Shown here one piece after another: positions 40,978-50,561 of a stretch of DNA of 64,000 bases; the stretch's first letter is position 1, and each line of letters begins with the position of its first letter. The stretch spans positions 290,855-354,854 of the forward strand of contig NZ_JMEX01000008.1 in the NCBI RefSeq assembly GCF_000760735.1, in the 5' to 3' direction. The DNA is from Rhodococcoides fascians A44A. Lineage in GTDB: Bacteria > Actinomycetota > Actinomycetes > Mycobacteriales > Mycobacteriaceae. Position numbers and translations under genes: made by a program. A model generated the notes under the pieces. It had not been told where the DNA came from. It searched no databases and saw only the letters and a list, made by a program, of their open reading frames with translations.

Positions 40978-42275
40978 AGCCCACCTCCGAGTTGTTCGAG
41001 CAGATCGTTCAAGGGCTCGAACGGAGTGAGCGGCGCGCCGGTCTCACCCTCGTCCGGTTCGGCCCCGGGCGCTACCGGTACCCCGGGAGGAGGCGACGGG
41101 TTGGGAATGATCGGGGGCAACGGCAGCAGCGAGATCGTGGGCCACCCCGGTCGTGGACCGTTTCCGTTGTAGTACGGGTTCGACGGATCCACGAGTGGGA
41201 GCGTGTCGCCGTACTTCGGCGGGATGTAGACCGGATCTCCCTCTCCGACACCGAAGTTGCGCAGAGCGGTGCCGATCGATAGATCGAGCGAGAGGTACAG
41301 GTTGGCCGAGTTGCCCTGGGTGATCTCCTCGATACCGTCGGGGAACGGCAGCGTCGGGATCAGCGGCAGCGTGGTCACGATGTCGTCACCCGACGCCGCG
41401 AGCGCCTGCAATGTCGGACGCAACGCACGCAGGTCCGCGATCAAGTTGTCCTTGGACTGATCGATCACGTCCGTCCCGACGCTGCCGAGCCTGTCGAGCT
41501 GGCCGAGCATCTGCGTCAGCTGCGGACGCTGCTGCTCGAGGACCTCCGTCGCGATCGGCAGGTCCTGCAGGACTCGGTCGATCTTCTCGGTCTGACCGCT
41601 GACCTGCGTGGTCAGAAGATCGAGACCGTCGAGTGCACGGGTGATGTCGTCGCGCTGCTCCTCGAGCCCACCGATCAGTGTGTTCGCTTCCTGGAGAAGA
41701 CTCTTCGTGGTGCCCTCGCGACCGGAGAAGGCCGCGTTGAGCTCCTTCACGATCGGAGCGAGTTGCCCGACGCCACCGCCGTTGAGGACCAACGACAGGG
41801 CACCGAGGACCTGTTCGATGTTCGTCGTCACGCGGGTCCGGTCCAGCGGGATGGTGTCGCCGTCCTTCAGCTTCTGCGGATCCGCGTCACCGGCGGGTAC
41901 CGACAGCTGAATGAACTTCTCGCCGAGGATCGACGTCTGCTCCACCGCCGCAGTCGCGTTGGCAGGCAGGTCCGTCGAATCGTTGACGATGACGCCGACG
42001 TTCGCGGTCCACTCACCGTCCGGAACGCTGATCGAGTCGACTCGACCGACCTCGACACCGTCGACCTTCACGGTCGACTGGGGAACCAGATCGAGAACGT
42101 CCTGGAACTGAATGGTCAGACGGATCGGATTGCTGCCGACATCCGCACCACCGGGCAGTGGAATTCCGTAGACGCCCTGCGAGCACGCCGTGGCCGACAT
42201 GACCACGACAGCTGCACCGACGACGGACGTCAACGACCGTTTCGACGAAATCCACGTTCTCATCGACGCGCTCAC
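40974..42275 (-). CDS. mceE: Mce family lipoprotein MceE
   Basis: A 433-residue Mce subunit with a lipoprotein signal: basic N terminus, hydrophobic core [15 protein letters not shown] and the acylated cysteine near residue 31. It is the only subunit here with a lipobox, as expected for MceE. The MCE domain follows ([20 protein letters not shown]), then helical repeats and a proline-rich C terminus ([15 protein letters not shown]). The GTG at 42275 overlaps the mceD stop as GTGA and has GGAGG six bases upstream; the ATG at 42263 would be too far from that site. Confidence 0.92.
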   Translation of the reverse strand: MSASMRTWISSKRSLTSVVGAAVVVMSATACSQGVYGIPLPGGADVGSNPIRLTIQFQDVLDLVPQSTVKVDGVEVGRVDSISVPDGEWTANVGVIVNDSTDLPANATAAVEQTSILGEKFIQLSVPAGDADPQKLKDGDTIPLDRTRVTTNIEQVLGALSLVLNGGGVGQLAPIVKELNAAFSGREGTTKSLLQEANTLIGGLEEQRDDITRALDGLDLLTTQVSGQTEKIDRVLQDLPIATEVLEQQRPQLTQMLGQLDRLGSVGTDVIDQSKDNLIADLRALRPTLQALAASGDDIVTTLPLIPTLPFPDGIEEITQGNSANLYLSLDLSIGTALRNFGVGEGDPVYIPPKYGDTLPLVDPSNPYYNGNGPRPGWPTISLLPLPPIIPNPSPPPGVPVAPGAEPDEGETGAPLTPFEPLNDLLEQLGGGL

Positions 42276-43567
42276 TGTCCCCCTCCAAGCGATTCCTGCA
42301 GTCCTGGCAGAGTGTTGTTCTCGCCGAGCCTCGGCGACACGACACCGGGCACCGTTCCCGGCACGACGTCGCCCTGTTGGGTGTCGTTGGTCAGTACGCC
42401 GAACGGCAGCACCAGCCCGGAATCGCGAACCGGCCCCTGGATCAACGTCGTGATCTCGCCACACCGGTCGATGATCGGTTGTATCTGGGCACCGAGCTGT
42501 TCGAATCTCGGGTCGCCCGGAACCAACTTGCCGAGGTCGATCAGACGGCATACCGTTCCGAGCGGGTCCTGGGTCTCGTTCTGCAGGTTGGCACGTGAGG
42601 CCAGAGTGCCCGACTCGGCATCGTAGGAGTTGACGAGATTGCTGATCGCGAGCGGCAGAATCGTCAATGTCTCCACCAACTGCTCGCGATTGTCCGACAG
42701 TGCCTGAGTGGGCTGCACCAGTCCGTCGGCCGCCCGCACCAACTGATCCCGGTTGTCCGCCACGAATCCCGCCACGTCGCCCAGGGCGATCGACAGCTGA
42801 TTCAGTGCCGCCCCAAGATTCTCTCGCTCCCCGTCGAGGAATCCGGTGAGATCGGACAGCTGGTCGTTGAACTCGCGTACCTGGGCGTCGTTGGCCGCGA
42901 GGGCCGAGACGAACGTCTGCAGGTTCTTGACCGTGTCGAACAGGTCGCCGCGGGAGTCGCTGAGTGTCCGCGACGCCTCGGAGAGCTGAGTGATGGTGTT
43001 GCCCAGCGCTTCGCCGTTGCCGTCGAGGTTCGCGGCGCCGGTGTCGACCAGATCGGTCAGCGCCCCGTTCGCGTTGGCACCGTTGGGTCCGAGTGCGTTG
43101 GACAGCTCGTCGATGCTGGCGTAGATCTGGTCCACCTCGACCGGGGTTGCGGTCCGGTCACGCGGAATCACCGCGTCGCCCGACATCTTCTCCCCACCCG
43201 AGTAGGCGGGTGCGAGCTGAACGTAGCGATCCGACACCAAGGACGGCGTGATCTGCGCCGCTCTCACATCGGCCGGAATGTCGACGCCGCGCTCGACGCG
43301 CATCTTCACCTCGACCTGGTCGCCCTGCGGCACGACCGAGGTGACTTCGCCGACTGCGACACCGAGGACACGAACGTCGGAACCTTCGTAGATACCGACG
43401 GACTTGTCGAAGTACGCCGTGATGTCGGTCGAACCCGCACGGGTGAACAGCCACCAGAGGCCGCCCGCGATCACCAGCGCTGCGATGACGACGCCTGCGA
43501 TGACTGCGCGGGAGCCACCGGTCTTCTTGGTGTTCTCCGTGGTTCCGTCAGCTGTGCTGTCGGTCAT
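42272..43567 (-). CDS. mceD: Mce family protein MceD
   Basis: A 431-residue Mce subunit: short hydrophilic leader, one transmembrane helix ([21 protein letters not shown]), MCE domain with [20 protein letters not shown] near residues 49-70, then a long coiled-helical region rich in Gln, Asn and Asp, ending in a glycine-rich tail. The start shares one base with the mceC stop (TGATG arrangement), and its stop overlaps mceE. Mce subunits assemble as a hetero-hexamer that forms a hydrophobic tunnel across the periplasm. Confidence 0.93.
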   Translation of the reverse strand: MTDSTADGTTENTKKTGGSRAVIAGVVIAALVIAGGLWWLFTRAGSTDITAYFDKSVGIYEGSDVRVLGVAVGEVTSVVPQGDQVEVKMRVERGVDIPADVRAAQITPSLVSDRYVQLAPAYSGGEKMSGDAVIPRDRTATPVEVDQIYASIDELSNALGPNGANANGALTDLVDTGAANLDGNGEALGNTITQLSEASRTLSDSRGDLFDTVKNLQTFVSALAANDAQVREFNDQLSDLTGFLDGERENLGAALNQLSIALGDVAGFVADNRDQLVRAADGLVQPTQALSDNREQLVETLTILPLAISNLVNSYDAESGTLASRANLQNETQDPLGTVCRLIDLGKLVPGDPRFEQLGAQIQPIIDRCGEITTLIQGPVRDSGLVLPFGVLTNDTQQGDVVPGTVPGVVSPRLGENNTLPGLQESLGGGQ

Positions 43568-44559
43568 CAGTTGCCTCCCAGATCACGCGCGGGCTGACGG
43601 TAGCCGGGGATCAACGGCAGACCAGGAGGCGTGAGGTTCGCCAAGGTGATGTCGAGCCAGCGGCCGTTACCGACCACGTTCGCGTACAGGCGCACGAACG
43701 GTGAGTACAGCTGCAGACCGCGCTCGACGGCCTCGTTGTTCTCGTTGAGGATGTCGATCACGCCGTTCAGTTGTTCGAGCATCGGAGTGATCTGCTCTTC
43801 GTTGTCGCGGACCAAGCCGGTCAGTTCCGTCGACAGCCGCCTGGTTCCGCTGAGCAGCTGAGAGATCGCCTGCTGGCGGTTGTTCAGCTCTTCCAGCAAA
43901 GGCCCTGCATCGGCGATGAGCCTGGTGAACTGTTCGTTCCTGTCCGCCAGCACCTTCGAAGTCTGCCCCGTCGCCTCGAACAGCCTCTGCAGTTCGGCGT
44001 CGCGGCTCGCAATGGTCTGCGACAACCGGCTGACACCGTCGAGCGAGGCACGGATGTCTGCCGGCGTCTCGGAGAACGCCTGCGACAACGTTTCGAAGCT
44101 CGACGCCAACTGCGTGGTGTCGATGTCCTCGATCGTGGACGCAGCATCGGAGAACGCGTCGATCACGTCGTACGGAGAAGTTGTGCGCTCCAACGGAATC
44201 GGGTCCTTCGGCTTGAGCACGTCGTCACCGCGAGGATCGATGGCCAGGTACTTCTGTCCGAGGACGGTCTTGATCTGGATGGACGCCGACGAGTTGTTGC
44301 CCACCCACGCGTCCTGCACACGGAAGTCGACGTTGACTCTGTCGCCGTCGAGCTCGACGGAATCGACCTGCCCTACTTTGACACCCGCGATTCTCACTTC
44401 GTTGCCGGGCTTGAGCCCGGCGGCTTCCTTGAACTGCGCCGTGTACGTCGAACCGGCTCCCAGGATCGGCAGCTTGTCCAGAAAGAACACCGACACGGTA
44501 GCCAGAAGCACGATCATGATGCCGAGCGCGCCGGCCACGAGCGGGCTACGCTTTTTCAT
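43567..44559 (-). CDS. mceC: Mce family protein MceC
   Basis: A 330-residue Mce subunit. It begins [20 protein letters not shown] (membrane anchor) and has an MCE domain with [20 protein letters not shown] near residue 37, followed by a helical region with [20 protein letters not shown]. The frame is open 49 codons further upstream, but that part lies inside mceB and reads as non-family sequence. The ATG at 44559 overlaps the mceB stop as ATGA. It is one of the shorter subunits, as usual for MceC. Confidence 0.92.
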   Translation of the reverse strand: MKKRSPLVAGALGIMIVLLATVSVFFLDKLPILGAGSTYTAQFKEAAGLKPGNEVRIAGVKVGQVDSVELDGDRVNVDFRVQDAWVGNNSSASIQIKTVLGQKYLAIDPRGDDVLKPKDPIPLERTTSPYDVIDAFSDAASTIEDIDTTQLASSFETLSQAFSETPADIRASLDGVSRLSQTIASRDAELQRLFEATGQTSKVLADRNEQFTRLIADAGPLLEELNNRQQAISQLLSGTRRLSTELTGLVRDNEEQITPMLEQLNGVIDILNENNEAVERGLQLYSPFVRLYANVVGNGRWLDITLANLTPPGLPLIPGYRQPARDLGGN

Positions 44560-45623
44560 TCCTTGATCCCCCCAGCTTTGCAACGCTCGGCCGCGTTGGT
44601 GTAGAGCGGTTGATTCACCGTCGGAAGCCCTGTCGGCAAGTTCAGGTTGGGTGACGTTCCAGGCCCCGCCTGAATGTCGATGCCGCACAGGTAGAACGTG
44701 AACCACGAACCCTGCTGGGCCGTCCTGATCAGCTTGTCGAGCTTCTTCGGCAGGGTCTGGATGACCGCGGTGACCTCCGCTTCACGATTGTTCAGCGTGG
44801 TCGCCAAAGTGTTCAACGCGGCGATCGAGCCCTGGATGGACGGCCTCGTCGGTTCGAGCAGATCCGCGGTGGCGTCTGTCAGACCGGCGAGTGACGTGAC
44901 GGCGGATCCGACGACGTCGCGGTCGGAGGACAGTCCCGACACCAGCGCCTGCGTGTTGGTGATCAGAGAATCCAACTGGTCGTCGTTCTGGTTGACCGTC
45001 TGCAGCACCGTGTTCAGGTTGGTGATGACGGCGCCGATCACCGCGTCCTTGTCCGCGACCGTGTTGGTCAAGCTCGCGGTACTGCGAACGAGTTCGCTGA
45101 TCGTTCCGGACTCACCCTGGAACACCTGGATGATCTGGTAGGACAGCTTGTTCACGTCGTCGGCACTCAAGGTCTGGAACAGCGGCCGGAAGCCGTCGAA
45201 GAGCGTCGTGAGGTTGACGGCGGGCTTGGTCTGGCTCAACGGGATGGTCTCACCGGGGTTGATCTTGCCGCCCTGGTCGCCCGCACCCTGTTCGATCGCG
45301 ATGTACCGCTGCCCGACGAGGTTTCGGTAACGGAGGTTGGCCGTCGCCGAGGCAGGCAGGTAATCCCGGCCGTCGACCGAGAACTCGACCTTGGCCTCGC
45401 GCTCGTTGACGATCTCGATGTTCTTGACGTCACCGACGCGCACACCGGCGATGCGTACCTCGTCGCCCTTGTTGAGCGATGCGACGTCACTGAAGATCGC
45501 GCTGAACGTCTGTCCTCCGCCCCCGGAGATGTTCGCGATCGAGAACGCCAGCGTGCCTGTTGCCAGAATCGTGACGACAGCGAACACGATCAGTTTGACG
45601 AGCGGTGCGAGTAGCCCCCTCAT
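44556..45623 (-). CDS. mceB: Mce family protein MceB
   Basis: A 355-residue Mce subunit with an N-terminal anchor (LLAPLVKLIVFAVVTILATG), MCE domain (FSAIFSDVASLNKGDEVRIA; YRNLVGQRYIAIEQG) and a helical tube region. The C terminus contains FYLCGIDIQ and a late cysteine in AAERCKAGG, a pair often seen in MceB that may form a disulfide. The start overlaps the end of mceA by four bases and its stop overlaps mceC. The overlaps suggest co-translation for the 1:1 hetero-hexamer. Confidence 0.93.
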   Translation of the reverse strand: MRGLLAPLVKLIVFAVVTILATGTLAFSIANISGGGGQTFSAIFSDVASLNKGDEVRIAGVRVGDVKNIEIVNEREAKVEFSVDGRDYLPASATANLRYRNLVGQRYIAIEQGAGDQGGKINPGETIPLSQTKPAVNLTTLFDGFRPLFQTLSADDVNKLSYQIIQVFQGESGTISELVRSTASLTNTVADKDAVIGAVITNLNTVLQTVNQNDDQLDSLITNTQALVSGLSSDRDVVGSAVTSLAGLTDATADLLEPTRPSIQGSIAALNTLATTLNNREAEVTAVIQTLPKKLDKLIRTAQQGSWFTFYLCGIDIQAGPGTSPNLNLPTGLPTVNQPLYTNAAERCKAGGIKE

Positions 45624-46969
45624 TTGATGGTCACCTCCACACCCCTCAATGCCGGCGCCCCCGCCGAAGTCACCCAGGAAGGAACGTCCTCCGGAGCGGT
45701 TCCCGTTGCCCCGCCGTAGATCACGGCGAGCGTGTCACGTTCGAAATCCGAGCCCGCGTAGGACACCGGCGTCTGCTCGACGATGCCCGGCAGCGGCGAG
45801 TACTGCGGCGCAGGCAGTTCCGGAACATCCTGCGGTCCGGGGTTCCTCGACGGCACCTGGTAGGAACCGTCGTTCGCCGATCCGCCCGGGTACTGCGGGA
45901 AGAACTCACCGGCAGCAGTGTCCGCCGGGGTGTAGCAGCGCGGTCCGCGATCGTCGAACAGACGCGGCTCGTCCTGGTTGGGAAGGTAGCGGCCCTTCGG
46001 GTTGACGAACGCAGCCGAGACGTTGATGCCTCGGTACTCGTCGCCGACGCCGATGACGTCCTGCGCTCGTTGCACCACCGGCACGAAATTGGCGAACGTG
46101 CACCCGAACGACGGCGAATACTGCGCCAACAACTCCAGCGCCTCACGCGAATCAGCCGAGATCCGAATCAGATTGTCCGCGTTGGCCTGCAGAAAATCCG
46201 CCGTCGACGCACTCGTCGCCGTCAACGACGAGATCAACGTATCCACCGCCGGACGCTGCTCGACCAACGTGTTCCCCGTGACCGACAGATTGTCGAGCGC
46301 ATCGATCAACTGCGGACCCGCATCGGCATACGTCTGCGAGAAATCCGCCAACCCACGCAGATCCTCCTGAATGTTCGGCAACTCGGTGTTCAGACCCTTG
46401 AAGATCGTGTCCAACCGATCGATCGTCAACCCCAACTCCTGACCACGACCACTCAGACCCTGCGCCAACGCACCCAACGTGCTCGCCAGATCCTGCGGCG
46501 GAATCGCTTCGAGCAACGGCAGCAAGTTGTCCAACAACTGACCGACCTCGATGGCACTGCCACTGGTGTCCTGCCTGAGCACGGTCCCGTCGGTGATCGG
46601 CGACGCCGTGTCGTTCTCGGGAATCTGCAACGCCACGTACCGCTCACCGAACAACGTCTTGGGCAACAACCGCGCCGTCGCGTTCGACGGAATCAGATCG
46701 GCCTTGTCCGGATCGATCGCCAACTTCGCCGTCACCACACCGTCGACCGACGACGCCGACCGCACTTCACCGACGATCAAACCGCGAACCTTCACATCCG
46801 CGTTGCTGGGCAACGCATTACCCACCGAATCGGTCACCAGGTCGATACTGACGACTTTCTTGAAGGTCTTGTTGTACGAGGTGACCGACCATCCGAGGAA
46901 GAGGATCAACACCAGAAAGAACGCGAGGCCGAGCAGAAGTCGCTTCAGCCGCGACGGCGAGTCGATCAT
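45620..46969 (-). CDS. mceA: Mce family protein MceA
   Basis: A 449-residue first Mce subunit: anchor helix (LLLGLAFFLVLILFLGWSV), MCE domain (VSIDLVTDSVGNALPSNADV; RLLPKTLFGERYVALQIP) and long helical region. The cholesterol-uptake-porter-type extracellular part follows, with FGCTFANFVPVV and a tail rich in Pro, Tyr and Gly. It overlaps yrbEB by four bases upstream and mceB by four bases downstream. The substrate of this Mce system cannot be told from the sequence; lipids, including fatty acids or sterols, are known for the family. Confidence 0.93.
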   Translation of the reverse strand: MIDSPSRLKRLLLGLAFFLVLILFLGWSVTSYNKTFKKVVSIDLVTDSVGNALPSNADVKVRGLIVGEVRSASSVDGVVTAKLAIDPDKADLIPSNATARLLPKTLFGERYVALQIPENDTASPITDGTVLRQDTSGSAIEVGQLLDNLLPLLEAIPPQDLASTLGALAQGLSGRGQELGLTIDRLDTIFKGLNTELPNIQEDLRGLADFSQTYADAGPQLIDALDNLSVTGNTLVEQRPAVDTLISSLTATSASTADFLQANADNLIRISADSREALELLAQYSPSFGCTFANFVPVVQRAQDVIGVGDEYRGINVSAAFVNPKGRYLPNQDEPRLFDDRGPRCYTPADTAAGEFFPQYPGGSANDGSYQVPSRNPGPQDVPELPAPQYSPLPGIVEQTPVSYAGSDFERDTLAVIYGGATGTAPEDVPSWVTSAGAPALRGVEVTIK

Positions 46970-47826
46970 CCTGCAACCCTCACTGTCGTCGTGGTTCCCC
47001 AGATTGCGAGGCTGAGGAAGAAGTCCAGTACCGCCACCGTCACGATGGCCGTTCGCACGGCGCGGCCCACGGCTACGCCGACGCCTGCAGGTCCGCCCGA
47101 TGCATGGAATCCGTAGTAGCAGTGGATCATGATCAGCACGAAGGCGAAGATCAACACCTTGAGGAACGAATAGAGAACATCCTCGGGCGGTAGGAACAGA
47201 TTGAAGTAGTGGTCGTACGACCCACCCGACTGCCCGTTGAATATCGTGCTGATTCCGCGTGATGCGATGTACGACGCCAGGAGTCCCACGATGTAGAGCG
47301 GGATGACGGCGACGAATCCGGCGATCATGCGTGTGGTGACGAGGAACGGAACGCTGGGCACCGCCATCACTTCGAGCGCGTCGATCTCCTCGGAGATTCT
47401 CATCGCGCCGAGCTGTGCCGTGAATCCGGCCCCGACCGTCGCGGACAGGGCGAGACCTGCGACGACAGGCGCGATTTCACGAGTATTGACGTACGCGGAG
47501 AGGAAGCCGGTGAGGACCGAGCTTCCGAGCTGCTCGAGTGCGGCGTATCCCTGCAGACCCACGACCACACCGGTGGCACCGGACATCATGACGATGACGC
47601 CGATGGTGCCGCCGATGACCGCGAGGGCTCCCGAGCCGAAGGTGACCTCGGCGAGAAGTCGCAGAACTTCCTTCTTGTAGTGAACGAGCGTGCGCGGAAT
47701 CCATCCGATGGCACGTACGTAGAACGACATCTGCTCGCCCGCGTTGTCCAACACGGTGAGCGGAGCACCGGCGATGCGCTTCGCGCGCATGAGAGTACGG
47801 TCGCCGCGACCTTTGGCGATGGTCAT
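46966..47826 (-). CDS. yrbEB: YrbE-type permease B of the Mce importer
   Basis: A 286-residue MlaE-family permease with five or six helices. The family signature region is visible as TVGAGFTAQLGAMRISEEIDALEVMAV, containing the conserved E-x-D-A-L-E-V-M-x-V coupling helix that contacts the MceG ATPase. It pairs with YrbEA to form the membrane channel of the Mce importer. The ATG at 47826 lies 6 bp after the yrbEA stop. An ATPase-independent function is not expected, because this family has no nucleotide-binding domain. Confidence 0.93.
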   Translation of the reverse strand: MTIAKGRGDRTLMRAKRIAGAPLTVLDNAGEQMSFYVRAIGWIPRTLVHYKKEVLRLLAEVTFGSGALAVIGGTIGVIVMMSGATGVVVGLQGYAALEQLGSSVLTGFLSAYVNTREIAPVVAGLALSATVGAGFTAQLGAMRISEEIDALEVMAVPSVPFLVTTRMIAGFVAVIPLYIVGLLASYIASRGISTIFNGQSGGSYDHYFNLFLPPEDVLYSFLKVLIFAFVLIMIHCYYGFHASGGPAGVGVAVGRAVRTAIVTVAVLDFFLSLAIWGTTTTVRVAG

Positions 47827-47832
47827 TGCGCG

Positions 47833-48627
47833 TCAGCTTCCCTTCGCCGGCACGACCTGGAGGTACACCAGGGTGAGAATGAGGTTGGCGAAGAACAGCA
47901 GCAGGAAGGTGATGACCACCGTCTGGTTCACTGCCTCGCCGACGCCCTTGGGGCCGGGGTTGGGATTGAGTCCCTTGTAGGAGGCGATGATGCCTGCGAT
48001 CAGCCCGAAGATCGCTGCTTTCAGTTCGGCCACATACAGATCCGGCAGCTGCGCGAGCGCCGAGAACGAGGCGAGGTAAGCGCCGGGGGTACCGCCCTGC
48101 AGCACGACGTTGAAGAAGTAGCCGCCCGCGATGCCGACGACGGACACCAATCCGTTCAAGAGCAGCGCGACGAGGATCATGGCGAGCACGCGCGGTACGA
48201 CCAGACGATGAATCGGGTCGATTCCGAGTACTCGCATCGCATCGATCTCTTCACGAATGGTTCGCGAACCGAGGTCGGCGGTCACAGCCGACCCGGCAGC
48301 ACCGGCGATCAGCAGCGCTGTCACGATCGGGCTTCCCTGCTGGATCACCGCCAGCACGCTCGCCGCGCCGGTGAACGACTCGGCGCCGAGCTGCTTGATC
48401 AGAGAACCCGTCTGCAGCGAGACGACCGCGCCGAACGGAATGGCGACGAGCGCCGTCGGCAGAATCGTGACGCTGGCGATGAACCAGGCCTGTTCGATGA
48501 ACTCGCGAAACTGGAAGGGCCGCCGGAACGTGTTCCGAACGACGTCGACCAGTAGTTCTACGATGTTTCCGGCTTGCGCGAGTGCTGCGCCCGCCGGAGC
48601 AAGAGCGGACTTCTTCGATCCCCCCAT
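47833..48627 (-). CDS. yrbEA: YrbE-type permease A of the Mce importer
   Basis: A 264-residue MlaE-family permease, first of the pair. The N terminus is hydrophilic with VVRNTFRRPFQFREFIEQAWF. The signature segment GSAVTADLGSRTIREEIDAMRVLGIDP (conserved E-x-D-A-x-x-V-x-G/A) lies near residue 145. Five helices follow the usual pattern. It starts 6 bp after the mceG stop, placing it directly behind its ATPase, and ends 6 bp before yrbEB. Together the three proteins make the inner-membrane motor of the lipid importer. Confidence 0.93.
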   Translation of the reverse strand: MGGSKKSALAPAGAALAQAGNIVELLVDVVRNTFRRPFQFREFIEQAWFIASVTILPTALVAIPFGAVVSLQTGSLIKQLGAESFTGAASVLAVIQQGSPIVTALLIAGAAGSAVTADLGSRTIREEIDAMRVLGIDPIHRLVVPRVLAMILVALLLNGLVSVVGIAGGYFFNVVLQGGTPGAYLASFSALAQLPDLYVAELKAAIFGLIAGIIASYKGLNPNPGPKGVGEAVNQTVVITFLLLFFANLILTLVYLQVVPAKGS

Positions 48628-48632
48628 GGTGC

Positions 48633-49826
48633 TTATTGTCCCCGCCCCTGCGCAGGACCGTGGCCCTGATCGCTACGTCCTGAAGTGTCATAGCCTGAAT
48701 TGTCGTACCCGGATTGGTCGTAACCGGATTGGTCGTAGCCGGAGTTGTCGTACGCGGCGTTGTCGTAGCCGGCGTTGTCGTAACCGGTGTGGCCGTCGTT
48801 CTCGTACGTCTGGCTGCCCGCGTACGCGGGTGTCTGGCTGCCGGGGTCCGTGGTGTCGAGGCTTTCCTGAATGGCGACCTGAGCGCTCTGCGGAAGGGTG
48901 TGCATGATCTGACGCACCCGCTCCTGACGGCGACCGACTGCCTGCCGAACCGGCGTACCGGGAGTCGCTTTCATCTGCGGCACGATACCTTCCACGTCGT
49001 CGACACCACCAGCATGATGCCCGGCGTCGACGAGAGCTTGCTCGTGCGCCATCTGCGCCTCGTCCTTCTCCTCCGACATACCGATCGGCCCGATCATCGT
49101 GCCGTTCAGGAACTGCTTGACCACAGGTTCGTCGGAGGTCAGCAGCACCTCACGCGGACCGAACATGACCAACTGACGGCGGAACAGCATCCCGATGTTG
49201 TCCGGCACCGTCCGAGCCAGGTTGATGTTGTGCGACACGATCAGAATGGTCGCATCGATCTCGGCGTTGATGTCGATCAACGTCTGCGAAATGTAGGTCG
49301 TACGTACCGGATCCAACCCCGAGTCCGGCTCGTCGACCAGGATGATCTCCGGGTCCAACACCAACGCACGGGCCAAGCCGGCGCGCTTGCGCATACCTCC
49401 GGAGATCTCGCCGGGCAGCTTGTCCTCCGCGCCGATCAGGCCCGTCAGTTCGAGCTTCTCCATGACGATCTTGCGGATGTCGGACTCGGACTTCTTGGTG
49501 TGCTCACGCAGCGGGAACGCCACGTTGTCGTACAAGTTCATCGACCCGAACAGAGCACCGTCCTGGAACAGCACTCCGAACAGCTTGCGGATCTCGTACA
49601 GCTCCCGCGAACTGCACTGCAGAATGTCGGTCCCGTCGATGAAAATCTTGCCCTGCTCGGGGCGAAGGAGACCGATCAGCGACTTCAGGAACACCGACTT
49701 ACCGGTTCCCGACGGTCCCAGCAATGCACTGACCTCGCCCGACGGCAACGTCAAAGTGACGTCCTGCCAAATCTTCTGGACACCGAAAGACTTGGTCAAT
49801 CCCTCGACCGAAACCTCGACTCCCAC
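48633..49826 (-). CDS. mceG: MceG/Mkl, ATPase of the Mce importer, with a repetitive C-terminal tail
   Basis: A 397-residue ABC ATPase that drives Mce lipid import. Motifs: Walker A LGPSGTGKSV, Q-loop FGVLFQDGALFGSMN, signature ISGGMRKRAGLARAL, Walker B IILVDEPDSGLDPV and switch histidine ILIVSHNINLA. About 100 residues follow the conserved family C terminus, ending in seven five-residue repeats of type GYDNS/GYDQS (protein end). I chose GTG at 49826 because GGAGG lies five bases upstream; an in-frame GTG at 49838 has none. In M. tuberculosis mkl is unlinked to mce operons, but here it is the first gene of one. It sits next to rplL in both. Confidence 0.94.
   Translation of the reverse strand: MGVEVSVEGLTKSFGVQKIWQDVTLTLPSGEVSALLGPSGTGKSVFLKSLIGLLRPEQGKIFIDGTDILQCSSRELYEIRKLFGVLFQDGALFGSMNLYDNVAFPLREHTKKSESDIRKIVMEKLELTGLIGAEDKLPGEISGGMRKRAGLARALVLDPEIILVDEPDSGLDPVRTTYISQTLIDINAEIDATILIVSHNINLARTVPDNIGMLFRRQLVMFGPREVLLTSDEPVVKQFLNGTMIGPIGMSEEKDEAQMAHEQALVDAGHHAGGVDDVEGIVPQMKATPGTPVRQAVGRRQERVRQIMHTLPQSAQVAIQESLDTTDPGSQTPAYAGSQTYENDGHTGYDNAGYDNAAYDNSGYDQSGYDQSGYDNSGYDTSGRSDQGHGPAQGRGQ
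48678..48785. repeat. 15-bp tandem repeat coding the MceG tail
   Basis: About seven imperfect 15-bp units in tandem encode (G/A)YD(N/Q/T)(S/A) pentapeptides near the C terminus of MceG. Differences between units are mostly single bases, so the array probably grew by slippage or unequal exchange. Its length is likely to vary between strains. Confidence 0.75.
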
Positions 49827-49911
49827 GCTGACCTCCACAGTTCGTTCACATCGACCCGGATGTGGGTTGGGTCACTCTATCGCACACGAGTGTCCACACC
49901 GACACCGGAGC

Positions 49912-49925
49912 TTACTGCCCAGTAA
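49912..49925. promoter_or_regulatory. candidate operator (palindrome) upstream of mceG operon
   Basis: TTACTG and CAGTAA are perfect inverted arms with a 2-base spacer, about 86 bp upstream of the mceG start. The form resembles operators bound by TetR-family regulators in actinobacteria. It is the only palindrome of this quality in the region. The regulator is not encoded in the window. Confidence 0.45.
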
Positions 49926-50087
49926 TAACTTCCCCGAGTCGGGCTGCGGTCCTTGCATCAGTGTGGCTCATCTCACCACGACACGCGTGCGACTCGCCCG
50001 ATTTGTGATGAAACCCAACGGCACAGCGTTGTGAGAACGAACAGAACCGAGGCGAAGACATAGGTAACAGACCCGAACACGACACGA

Positions 50088-50121
50088 CGAAGGGCCACCC
50101 CCGAGTGGGGATGGCCCTTCG
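50088..50121 (-). terminator. rplL terminator hairpin
   Basis: Arms CGAAGGGCCA and TGGCCCTTCG pair perfectly over 10 bases, with a further CCCC/GGGG stack inside. It starts 22 bases after the rplL stop on the minus strand. No T-tract follows, as is common for actinobacterial terminators. Confidence 0.75.
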
Positions 50122-50142
50122 TGTGTACGAGCTACGCCAGAA

Positions 50143-50532
50143 TTACTTGACGGAGATCTTCGCGCCGGCTGCTTCCAGCTTCTCCTTGGCAGCCTCGGCT
50201 GCATCCTTGGCGACCTTCTCCAGGATTGCCTTCGGAGCGCTCTCGACGAGGTCCTTGGCTTCCTTCAGGCCGAGGCCGGAGACGACCTCACGGACGACCT
50301 TGATGACCTGGATCTTCTTGTCGCCGGCCGACTCGAGGACGACGTCGAACTCGTCCTGCTCCTCGGCAGCGTCAGCGCCACCGGCAGCCGGTGCGCCAGC
50401 AGCGGCGACGGCGACGGGAGCGGCTGCGGTGACCTCGAAGGTCTCCTCGAATGCCTTCACGAACTCGCTGAGCTCGAGGAGGGTGAGCTCCTTGAACTGG
50501 TCGAGCAATTCTTCGGTGCTGAGCTTCGCCAT
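50143..50532 (-). CDS. rplL: 50S ribosomal protein bL12 (L7/L12)
   Basis: A 129-residue stalk protein that recruits translation factors. An N-terminal dimerisation domain ([20 protein letters not shown]) joins an alanine-rich hinge ([20 protein letters not shown]) and the C-terminal domain, with the conserved [23 protein letters not shown] 50532 has GGAAGGA eight bases upstream, a strong site fitting its high demand (several copies per ribosome). It lies 78 bp downstream of rplJ, separated by a stem-loop. Confidence 0.98.
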   Translation of the reverse strand: MAKLSTEELLDQFKELTLLELSEFVKAFEETFEVTAAAPVAVAAAGAPAAGGADAAEEQDEFDVVLESAGDKKIQVIKVVREVVSGLGLKEAKDLVESAPKAILEKVAKDAAEAAKEKLEAAGAKISVK

Positions 50533-50561
50533 GGTGGCGGTCCTTCCTTTAGTACCGAGTC

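Larger units (their letters stand above)
49827..50142. other. intergenic region between rplL and mceG
   Basis: About 316 bp without a convincing gene. It holds the rplL terminator hairpin (50088-50121), a 6-2-6 palindrome TTACTG-CC-CAGTAA (49912-49925) and the leader of mceG. The promoter of the mce operon must lie here or be supplied by read-through, but no clear -35/-10 pair is visible. Confidence 0.6.
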
